Positions 54,641 to 64,000 of a DNA stretch of 64,000 nt are shown piece after piece. A model generated the notes under the pieces. The model had not been told where the DNA came from, made no database searches, and saw only the letters and a program-made list of their open reading frames with translations. The position numbers and the translations under genes were made by a program. Each line of letters begins with the position of its first letter. Within the stretch, counting starts at the first letter, position 1. Origin of the DNA: Wurfbainia villosa. Taxonomy: Eukaryota; Streptophyta; Magnoliopsida; Zingiberales; Zingiberaceae. The stretch is taken from assembly GCA_025175895.1 (NCBI GenBank), contig CM045996.1:105389179-105453178 (forward strand). Reading direction: 5' to 3'.

Positions 54641-57139
54641 TGTCACGCCCCGAGAGTATGCCGTGCCGAAAAGCAAACGGACGACATCTCCCTTGTACGT
54701 GGCAACATTTCGGGTTAATACAAGGCCCGTAGGCCACAACAACAACATCATATATATATATATAAACAAACCACAACGGAAACTAACCACAACAACATAA
54801 CAAACTAAACTACAACAAATACTCACAATGCATACCGGTATGACTAACCACATCACACATAACGGAACACTAACAAAAGCCCAAATCCATGTGTCTACAT
54901 CACATGACAGGTTCACATCACCTTACACCACGAAAAACTTCAAATACATAACACAATAATACAGAAAGCCCAAAACAATCACGGGAGTCTCGGAGGTGAG
55001 ATGAGATGTTAGCCAGCTAGCGATGCTCCAAGCCGTCACGAAAACTTCTACCTGTTACCTGGGCGACAGAAAAACCCAGGGTCTATGGTGGTGAGTAAAA
55101 CTCAGCAGGTAATATGATAGAACATGTAAATATATATCAATATCACATGACATTCAACAGTTTAATCTACTAGTACAATAGGTATACATCAGCATAACAA
55201 GTACACATGCATGTATACACTAAATAAACTGAACAAACAAACGATGCTGACATACCTGACAGTCAGCTACTCTATCCTCATCCAACCTGGGCATATATCC
55301 ACAACATAAGGTATAAAGAGTAATACTACCCATACTACATCATGATACAGGTCGAGGGTATCATAGTGACCGACCAACAAGTATACAGGTACCCGGCCTA
55401 CTACCATACAGAAAATGCAATAGCATGTATGAATATGTACAAACAAATGCAACAAGCATAGTACATACAAATGCAACATATGGGTATTGGAATAAATCCT
55501 ACATTTAGGGCATTACCTACCCACGGATGAACTTTTTGCCAATTTATAAATTGGGTCATCACCTGTACTCTAACATCTACACCCTACTAAACATCTAGGC
55601 CTATTTACATCACATCTATAACCCTATATCATAATAAAAGAAATGTGATATCAACCTTTGAGTAAATATAGCCAACGACAAGTATCAAGCATAAGATAAA
55701 TAAGAGCAGGGTCAAGATAATATGAACACCTAACATGCTCATATCTACAACTAAATCTGAATGCAATTACATTTACCTTACCATGGTAGGAAATTACCCA
55801 CTTGGTATGTAGACTTATCTGAGAATATCCATGCCTGGAATCCTATTCCAAATTAAGGTATTGCAATTAAAATACAAATAAAAACAAATTCTATCATTAG
55901 TCCAATAATGGTATCAAGTCCCAAATCAAATGTAAATCCTAATTAGCTAACCAACACATACACTGATATCATTACCGATTGAATCTACTATTTAATCAAA
56001 TCCAACCCCACCATTATCACAACCTCCATATATTAATGGTTAATTAAAAAATTAATCACCACACAACTATAAACATAATATCTATATCATTACATAACCC
56101 AATTTACTTACCAATTTCTTAAGCGTCCATCCCATTGCTTCAAATATGGAGCCTAATGCCTTCTTCCTTAGATTTTCACCAAAACTATAGTACACCAATC
56201 TTCCTCTTCAAAATGATGAAACAACCCCAATTTGCTTGTCCAGAATTATCCCAGCACAACTCAGACCAAAAATGGCTACAACGGTTGTGCCCGTAAACAA
56301 TCAACATATTACTACCACCAAATGTTGGATTCGAGAAATAGATCGAAAAAGTAATCAATTTCTCCTCCAGCTCCCTCAGAACTCGTCTCAACAAGCGATC
56401 CAATGCGTGATGGATGCGTGGTTGTGACTCTTCAAAGTCGGCAACAATGAGCGAGCGGGGAAAAGAAGTCAAATGGAGCTCATGAACTGTCGGCTGAATG
56501 CATCTTCTATCTGCCACAATAGAGTAGTCGGTGAATAGTGTGTCCTGGTACCCACAATGCAACGATGCAAATCAGGGCTGGGAGAAGGGAAATCGGTGAG
56601 GTTTGTTGTCGATAAAACCGTTTGACTGCTGTAATCGAAATCCAAAGAAGAGATGGCTTGGTGCAGTAGGGTGCGCGACGAACGGCTCGAGGAGGCGGCC
56701 ATCAACGGCGGCAACAAGCTTGGGGCAGAGATCAAAACCGGCGGCAGCAGCTCTCTCTCTCGCGGCGGCGCTGGAGCGGCAGCAGTGAGTGGCGCGGCGG
56801 TGGCGAGTGGAGGAAAAAAATCACGCGGGGAGAAGAAGAGAAGTCACGAGTGATCGGGAGAGAATGAAATGACGAAATCACGATGAGAAAGGAATAGGAA
56901 ATCGGGACTTAAAGGCCCGACTGATCTGGTGGAACTAGCCCGAGTTTAACCTAAAGATAATCTAGGTTAGCCCAATCACCTATTTAGACTTTAACATTTC
57001 TCCCAAATGGTCATATGAGCTCCTATTGAATCCAGAAAAATTTCTGAAAATTCTTGAAAAATTCCACAAGATAATTCCCTTAATTAACAAGGGGTATTTT
57101 CTATTATTATTATTATTTTATTATTTTTGGTATTTTATA
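54641..57139 (-). repeat. Element D 3' LTR (about 2.5 kb), Ty3/gypsy, TA...CA ends
   Basis: Minus strand: starts TATAAAATACC right after a polypurine tract and ends CTCGGGGCGTGACA. It matches solo LTR S at both ends and in parts between. GAAAC at 54636-54640 is the presumed target copy in H. It contains a GC-rich segment with CGGCGGC at about 56650-56850. Small open frames at 56185-56853 are not recognisable genes. Confidence 0.85.
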
Positions 57140-57152
57140 TTCTCCTTCACTA
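57140..57152 (-). promoter_or_regulatory. Element D polypurine tract
   Basis: Minus-strand AGTGAAGGAGAA lies immediately before TATAAAATACC, supporting TA as the true LTR start. Confidence 0.7.
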
Positions 57153-57229
57153 AAAAAAACTTGGTCCCCAAATTTCCAACTCATGTACGAGTACGAGACA
57201 TCACAAAACCATCTCAAGTATCTGAGGAA

Positions 57230-57660
57230 AAAACACAAGCCTCACATGACTAAGTAGGGTACTGAGCTTGAATATTATTTTCTTGCTCTCACGTAGCCTC
57301 CTCATTGGTATGATGTTGTCATCCAACCTTTATGAGTCGGATGATTTTGTTCCGCAACCGATGCTCCTTGCAACCAAGAATCCGCACTGGAATCTCCTCA
57401 TAGGTCGCATTAGACTGAGGTGGGATTAGTACCTCTTTCAAAACATTATCAGAACACGGAACGTATTTCCTCAACATATAAACATGAAATACGTTATGAA
57501 CACCTGCAAATGTCCGAGGTAAAGCCAACCGATAAGCTACACCCCCAATCCGCTTCAATATCTCAAATGGACCAATGTAGTGTGGAGCTAACTTTCTTTT
57601 TAGCCCAAATCATTTCACCCCTCTCGTAGGTGAAACACGCAGAAATACCTAATCCCCAAT
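57230..57660 (-). pseudogene. pol: Element D integrase C-terminus and chromodomain remnant
   Basis: Minus strand. The frame 57558-57319 reads RIGGVAYRLALPRTFAGVHN, VFHVYMLRKYVP, TYEEIPVRILG and RLRNKIIRLIKVG, the typical GPY/F-like end of Tekay/Del chromovirus integrase. Shortly after, in another frame with stops, NEEAT and IQAQYP remain from the chromodomain. A chromodomain in this clade directs integration to heterochromatin. It is broken here. Confidence 0.85.
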
Positions 57661-58502
57661 TGAGAATTTCAGAGGTCCTCGCCTTCGGTCTACGTAACTC
57701 TTCTGTCGATTATGTGCCTCTAATAACAGTTATCTGATGACGCGCACCAACTCTGCATCATGTTGGATACTCGGTGGCCCCAATAGCTATCGTTCCCCGA
57801 CTTCCTCCCACAACACAGGAGATCTGCAGGGTCCACCGTATAAGGCCTGAATGGAAGCATCCGAATAGAAGAGTAGTAGCCGTTGTTATAAGCAGATTCC
57901 ACTAAATGAACATGGTCCTCCCAACTACCTCTGAAATCCATGACCCAGGATCTGAATAGATCCTCCAACGTCTGAATGATACGCTTAGACTGTCCATTAG
58001 TCCGTGGATGAAATGTTGTACTGAGTCGAAGCTCTGTGTCCATAGTCTGATGCAGACTCTATCAAAATCACGAGGTAAATCGCGGTTTTCTATCAGATAT
58101 AGTACTCAAAAGTACTCTGTGCAATCTGATAATCTCTCGACAGTAGAACTCTGCCAGACAATCCAACAAGTCCATTCCACGAATAGGCAGAAAGTGAGTT
58201 GATTTTGTTAGTCGATCCACGATTACCCAAATCTTATCATGCCTTTTTCGGGTTCTAGATAATCCCATAACGAAATCCATAGTGATATGCTCCCACTTCC
58301 ATTCCGAAATCGGAATTTCCTGGAGCAATCCAGTGGGTTTCTGATGTTCAACCTTCACCTGCTGGTATACTAAATATCGAGCAGCAAAATTTTCTATATC
58401 TCTCTTTATACCGTTCCACCAGTATAAACGTTTCAAATCTCGGTACATCCAAGTACCACCAAGGTATATAGCCCATCTCGAAAGATGTGCTTTCTGTAGC
58501 AA
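57661..58502 (-). pseudogene. pol: Element D integrase (dead core)
   Basis: Minus strand. The zinc-binding part reads HLSRWAIYLGGTWMYRDLKR, LYWWNGIKRDI and ARYLVYQQVKVEHQKP; both Cys of the usual CLVCQQ are Tyr. The core has WKWEHITMDFVMGLSRT (first Asp) and, after a frame break at about 58068, LSTTFHPRTNGQSKRIIQTL. There the usual catalytic Glu of the GQSER motif is Lys. It is inactive by several independent changes. Confidence 0.87.
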
Positions 58503-59565
58503 CTCTTTCTTAAGTGGATGCGTGTCCAGAATATATATTCATATTAGAGACGGAAATTATCTTCTCACAAGAGAAGATCCATCTACTGTCCAACATTCAC
58601 TCCACCACACACTCTGTAAGTGCGTGGAAGACTATAGCGACCAATCTCACAAGTTGCAACTGTTCGCGTTCCAGCAACTCTATAGTAGCTACCCAGTAGC
58701 TAGTTAAAATCCCATGAGCATTCCTGCTCCAGACATCTATCAATCCAGATAATAACTACTAAAGTCACATCATATATATGACAACCTATCTCATAGTTTT
58801 TTAACTGTCGTAAGCATAAGATACGCCTCATGCAACTATATCAGATTTTCTCCGATCCCTGAAACGATACATTTGAGTACAACATCCTTCCATCCACCCC
58901 GGAAGGATTAACTAGCACTCGTGTAAAAGTTAACCGTCGTCTAGGTCCTATAAACTGGTTTCACCAGCTTCCGACTAAATGATCTCCAACATCACCTTTG
59001 TCAAACAAGTCCGTTGTATAGTAATGCTAAAACATTCTATCAACATCTACAGTAATAACCAAATCATACCAGGAAACCACCATCTATAGTGGTCGAGTGC
59101 ACAACTCCAACTACCACCATCTGATCCAATCGTGTCTAGGATACACGATTCTCAAATCCCATGGCGACTAAATCGTTAATTAGTCTAACAACTTAATCAA
59201 ACCACATAAAATTCATACTAAGTATGAAATTGTCGTCCTCCATACACCTGCATCCTACTTACTCTAAGCTGATGATATATCAATCATCACAACGACAATG
59301 ATAATTGTATGACACCATGTCACTACAATATCAACCCTGCAATTGTAAACCAACCCTAGAGTATACACAGGTGTCTTTGGCTAATCTAAATAGATCATCT
59401 ATCCACAATGAAAGATATTCTTCACAACAACTACTGTATTCCATCATCGATAATCGATGCATAATTTCAAAGGTCCCTCCCTCTTTTAACAAAGAGTTCT
59501 GGATCCTTCTCAAGGAGAAATACGGGGACAAATAAATATCCCCTCCAACATCTCCTATAATCACA
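58503..59565 (-). pseudogene. pol: Element D reverse transcriptase/RNase H, strongly decayed
   Basis: Only one stretch is recognisable: minus strand 59564-59331 with KEGGTFEIMHRL and LWIDDLFRLAKDTCVYSRVG, matching the KDGSFRMCIDYRELNKV ... RIDDLFDQLQGA-type RT region of Tekay elements, with many changes. The catalytic YIDD or FIDD motif was not found. Between 58503 and 59330 nothing clear can be read. The length up to the integrase is shorter than in complete chromoviruses, so deletions are likely. Confidence 0.6.
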
Positions 59566-60853
59566 ACTTACATCCTTCCAATTCCCATAGTGTTTAGTAA
59601 CACTTACACCAAGAAAATTATCCCTCGTATGAGGTATTCAATATCGACACTATCTTCGAAATCACTCCGATTGCCTACTCCACTTGCCTATATAGCGGCA
59701 AGCCTAGGAGTTCATCCAAAACTACATCCGACTACTCTCGGATTATTCGCACATCCGAGAGACATATCATACCATACTTTCAACAATTTGACCATCCGTA
59801 AAGATATGTCTATAGTGAAAGTATGTCTATCAAAGTCTAAGGGCATCCCTTGACTTCTTAATTATTGATCCACATCTCACCTGACGGTAGAGATACCACC
59901 GACCCACCAGTCGATGTATAGGAATCCTTCTAATCCGAACAAGGAATATTCTAGACAAGGATACCTGTAAACTACAAGTATCTCTCAATATATTAACCCA
60001 GAGAGTAAACTAAAGTAATACCCTGAATGATCAATTATCTGTCGATCCAATCCAAAGTCTCCACACAGGTCTTGACCTTTCCCCGAAGAGAACGGGATCA
60101 GATCCAATAGTCTACGACAAAGCGGTCGCATTTCTATGACGAATGACCCGCAGATTTTCATAGATCATCTTATCCCATCACTTAATCCTACGAGCTGCAA
60201 CTGTAGAATATCGAATAGATACGACCATCGTTGTATACTCTCTCCTCTGTACTAAGCAAAATCACATCTGGGGGTAAGTGTTGTTGTTGTTGTCTGCTGA
60301 GTCTTCTACCATGTCTTCTGCTGATACTGCTGCATAAATCACTTCCCTTGAAGGGAAGTATAACAGAGATCTGACCACGTCTGAGGTAGTAGGTCGCTGC
60401 TGATGAAATAACCCAATCTTCTGTGCTGATCTCTGCTGTCGAGACGGTGCATCATCCTCCCAGAACACCATTGGTAGTCTTCAACTGAGTCTTCAAAGTA
60501 CACCTCCTAAAATGTACTGGTTGCTTACAATAGCAACAGACGAACTGATCCAACAAATAATCTAACTTCGCGTGTCTTCGTGATCCACACTGCATGCACA
60601 TAATCCCTTCGAAGTCTTTGTTTTGATTTCACTGATGTGCACGAGAACATCCTGATGATCTACGGTTGGTCTTCTATAATCGAGGAGTAGCTCAAGGCCT
60701 GTGACCCTGATCTTTCTCCTTTTTATCCAACAATCGGAGACTTCTGACTCTAATAAGTTGACCTGCAATATCTGTTTATCAACACTTGTACGGAGTCATT
60801 TCTAAGCTCCTGACTCAATCCAACGCCTTTCGGCAGGATCTGATAGAAGATCC
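59566..60853 (-). pseudogene. gag: Element D gag/protease region, decayed
   Basis: The place where gag and protease are expected. On the minus strand at about 60500-60545 a CCYCKQPVHFRRC-like piece may be a decayed CCHC knuckle. A Gln-rich piece lies at 60262-60471. Nothing else is certain. The sequence ends at 60853 where element L is inserted. The start of gag and the 5' LTR should be right of the window. Confidence 0.4.
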
Positions 60854-62952
60854 TGATGGCATTGTGCTCGGAGGCTCATTGGCTCCCATGTCCCCGGATT
60901 AAAATTTTCACTAATGAAAACTAATCCAGATGGGATGAGTTTCCTAAGCACAACCAATTCGTCATCGTGCTAACGACTTGAGCGATCGCTTGAACAAACT
61001 AGTTGTTCAAGCCACCAAACTCTTCTAGTCGGTTAGCCGCAGAAGAGACGACAGACGGATCGCCGATTTTTGTGTTTATCTTCGGGGTCCATGATTATAC
61101 AAATACAAATGGATGTAGACATGTATAATCAACACATACAATCATATTAATGAGAACATGCAAAGATCAATAATAAAACTTGTAAAACTTTTATACCTCT
61201 TGATCTTCTATCGTATGTCCTAACCTCCTTGTAGACTTCGTGTGGGCGAAGATCCTCCACAAGTTGAAGCTTCCTAGATCTTCTTCAATCAAAAGAAAGA
61301 AGAACTCTCCTTCCCTTCCTGCTTGAGCCAACCACCAAGCCACAAAGGCTTGATGCCGCCGGCCCCAAGAAAAGGAGAACAAGATGGCCAACCAAGGAAC
61401 CGAACAAGGGAACAATCCCTAGCTCCTTTGTGCTGCCGGCCAAGAGGAAAAGAAGAGGAGAAGAGGAATCGGTTGAGCCCCGACCAAGGTAGAGGGAAGA
61501 AGAGGTAGGAGCCGGCCACCCCTTAGGAAGAAGAAGAGCTCCTCTCCTATAGTTGCCGCCCACCTTAGCTTCCAAACCCTAGCAGCCCAACCAAGGAACC
61601 AAACCCTAATCTCTCTAGGGTTTCCTCCTTAGGGTTTCTTGCCGCCCAAGTTATTGATAGGCTAAACCCTAATCTTCAAAACCATCAACAACTTCCCTTG
61701 CCGCCCACCTTAAGCCCCTTTTTATAGAGTTGGGCTTAAGCCTTGTTTTAATCTCCACCGTCGGTTCTAGGGTTTTAATCTCAACAGTCGGATCTAGAGA
61801 TTTAATCTCAACCGTCGAACTAGAGATTTAATCTCCACCGTCGGATCTAGGGATTTAATCTCATCCGTCGGATCTAGAGATTTAATCTCAACCATCGGAT
61901 CTAGAGATTTAATCTCCACCGTCGAATCTAGGGATTTAATCTCAACCGTCAGATCTAGAGATTTAATCTCAACCGTCGGATCTAGAGATTTAATCTCCAC
62001 CGTCGGATCTAGGGATTTGTTTTCCATCATTTGATCTAGGCTTCATGAGGATTATATTAGGCTACGATAGGGACCATGAGGAGGAGTTGGATCTTGGCCA
62101 CCCAATGGATCGGAACCACACAAACTTGACCCATCAATGATGTTCCATTTCATTAGAGGATCATCATTGAATTACCTCACCAACTCCCATAAATTAATAT
62201 GGGCTCCATACATTATTTGTACATCCATCTCTCCGTGTTTAATATCGAATGTCCGTCAATTAATTGATTTACTGACCATCAATCAATTAACATCTAACTC
62301 CTCGAGTAGTACCACTCAACCTTATCATCATATTGACTAAGTCAACCTGCAGGGTTTACATGATGAACCTTATGAGCTCCTCAAGGGGACATCATCAACC
62401 TAATATATAGGACACGGTTTCCTCCTATAATCAACGGCACACCATGTAAATAATATCATTTCCCAACTTACTGGGCATATTGATTTAATTCATATAAATC
62501 TCACCCTTTGGTAAATCAAAGAAATAAATACTAAGTACATGTGCCCGTTATTATATCGGGATTAAGAGCATGTACACAACATAATATCCGAGGTCCGATT
62601 CAATTATGTAGTCAGCAATAAATTGAATCACCTCTATGTCGGTCCTGCTCAATACACCTAAGTGTACTAGTGTAACTCTATGTTCAAGACAAAATAATAC
62701 CAAGCTACACTACAACCATGCCAATGGTTTGTCCAAAACCATCTTAGTTGTGAGCCTCTACTTATATTCTACAAGGGACTGATAACATGATCTTCTGTGC
62801 CACACCAAGCACCATGTTATCTACAATGTAAAGTATTAGACAATATGCATACATATAATAAATATAAAGTGCAAACAATGATCATGTGATTCTTATTTCA
62901 AAATAAAAATGTTCATACAAATAGAGCTAGGCTTTCAGTATACATTCCAACA
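60854..62952 (-). repeat. Element L 3' LTR (2099 bp), E family
   Basis: Minus strand: starts TGTTGGAATGTATACTGAAAG and ends GCACAATGCCATCA. It matches the LTRs of E. It has about 11 units of the 27-bp repeat (61755-62040), the largest number in the window, and a TATA box at 61720-61726. GATCC (60849-60853) is the candidate target copy in D. Its polypurine tract (minus-strand ATGGGAGATT) is at 62953-62964. Confidence 0.92.
61755..62040 (-). repeat. 27-bp tandem repeat in LTR of L, about 11 units
   Basis: Same unit as in E (ACCGTCGGATCTAGAGATTTAATCTCA). The encoded DPTVEIKSL repeats on the minus strand are an accident of the 27-base period (nine codons) and not a protein. Confidence 0.9.
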
Positions 62953-62965
62953 ATCTCCCATTTAT

Positions 62966-63884
62966 ACTAAAAGACTATACTGTCCTCATACTGCCATACA
63001 TCTGATTCCCCTTCCCTCCACATGCCTATCAAAGCTCTCGCTAGAAGGGCCTTAATGAAAGGGTCTACCAGGTCATCCTCTGATGCAATCTAGGCGACAG
63101 TAACTTCTACCTCCTTTACGATTTCTTGTATCAAGTGGTACTTGCGCTCTATGTGTTTACTAGCCTTATGGGCTCGTGGTTCCTTCGAGTTTGCAACTGC
63201 ACCATTATTATCACAATAAATTGTCATAGTTCTGGGCAAACCAGGAATCACATCCAAGTCCATTAGGAAGTTCCTGAGCCATACAACTTCCTCGGCTGCC
63301 TTAGAGGCTGCCACATACTCAGCTTCCATGGTAGAGTCCACCACACATTTCTGCTTGACACTCCTCCATACTATGGCTCCACCTCCAAAAGTAAACACAA
63401 ACCCCGAGGTAGACTTATTGTTGTTCCTATCTGATTGGAAATCAGAATCCGTGTAACCCATAGGGACTAATTGATCTGCCTGGTAAACCAGCATATAATC
63501 CCTAGTCCTTCTCAGGTACTTCAATATATGCTTTACCGCAGTCCAATGTCCCTGTCCAGGATTACTCTGATATCTGCTAACCATGCCCACGGCAAAACAG
63601 ATATCTGGTCTCGTACATAGCATAGCATACATGAGGCTTCCTACTGCCGAAGAATAAGGAACCGCCTTCAACTCCTCTATCTCCTTTGATGTTTTGGGAC
63701 ACATCTCTTTAGATAAAGGTACTCCATGCCTAAAAGGTAAAAAACCTTTCTTGGAGTTCTGCATGCTAAAACGAGCAAGGATAGTGTCAATGTATGAAGC
63801 TTGAGATAAGCACAATATCCTTTTCTTGCGATCCCTTATTACCTTGATCCCAAGGATGTGTCCCACTTCTCCCAAGTCCTTCAT
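62966..63884 (-). pseudogene. pol: Element L RNase H and end of RT
   Basis: Minus strand. The long frame starts MKDLGEVGHILGIKV and contains LCLSQASYIDTILARFSMQ, SSAVGSLMYAMLCTRPDICF, GYTDSDFQSDRNNNKSTSG, TMEAEYVAASKAAEE and YCDNNGAVANSKEP. A TAG at about 63088 cuts the last 35 or so codons, which remain readable (IASEDDLVDPFIKALLARAL). It is the best-preserved RNase H of this family here. Confidence 0.88.
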
Positions 63885-64000
63885 ATCAAACTATTTGGAC
63901 AACCATACACTTACGTCTGATAACACTGTGATATTGTTGCCAACTAACAAAATGTCATCTACGTATAGTACAAGAAATACCACTACATTTCCATCACATC
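63885..64000 (-). pseudogene. pol: Element L reverse transcriptase, cut by window end
   Basis: Minus strand, entering from the right edge. The YVDD motif is encoded at about 63955-63966. The join to the frame below is broken near 63885-63910. The rest of L lies outside the window. Confidence 0.8.

Noticed and set aside
61794..62030. Repeat protein with DPTVEIKSL units (also 16135-16332 and 46508-46705)
   Set aside because: The 27-bp tandem repeat equals nine codons, so any frame repeats. It lies in LTRs with varying unit numbers and no gene context.

Overview
The window is nuclear DNA from a flowering plant with a repeat-rich genome. Every recognisable coding remnant belongs to an LTR retrotransposon. 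I see no host gene, tRNA, rRNA or CRISPR array. Primer-binding sites match plant initiator-Met tRNA (TGGTATCAGAGC or TGGTATCAAAGC), LTRs end in 5-bp target-site duplications (TSDs), and the families are Ty1/copia (including Sirevirus/SIRE-Maximus-like elements) and one Ty3/gypsy chromovirus of Tekay/Del type. The species cannot be named from this sequence.

Most of the window is one set of nested insertions. I name the elements A, B, C, S, E, M, F, G, I, H, D and L. Element C (copia, + strand) is the frame. Its RT/RNase H gene is visible at 9844-10937, 14942-15268 and 47632-47637, and its 3' LTR is 47651-49475. C is split by B (ending 9843), by a 4.0-kb solo gypsy LTR S (10938-14936, TSD ATATC) and by E (minus strand, 15269-47626, TSD ATTGG). 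The 5' LTR of E is split by M (+ strand, 22138-46034). The 5' LTR of M is split by F (minus strand, 23023-38048, TSD CCTAT). The gag of F is split by G (minus strand, 26726-36173, TSD CAAGG). That is five levels, C > E > M > F > G, with three of the four steps confirmed by matching TSDs.

Left part (1-9843): element A (gag gene, no pol) sits inside the integrase gene of element B. B keeps a long open integrase-end/RT/RNase H frame and its own 3' LTR, and is itself inserted in C. Right part (49476-64000): C lies in the gag of element I, which resembles the gag of A. I is also split by H (copia, minus strand). H is split by D (chromovirus, minus strand), and D by L (same family as E and M).

Most coding regions are broken by stops, frameshifts or deletions. 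The best preserved are the gag of A, the RT/RNase H of B, the integrase of G and the RNase H of E and L. The most unusual signals are two gag-only Sirevirus-like elements (A and F) with the same pol-less layout; E and M sharing the same gag deletion and frameshift pair, as if copied in trans from one defective lineage; a gypsy family whose LTRs start with TA instead of TG; and arrays of short hairpins inside several LTRs.
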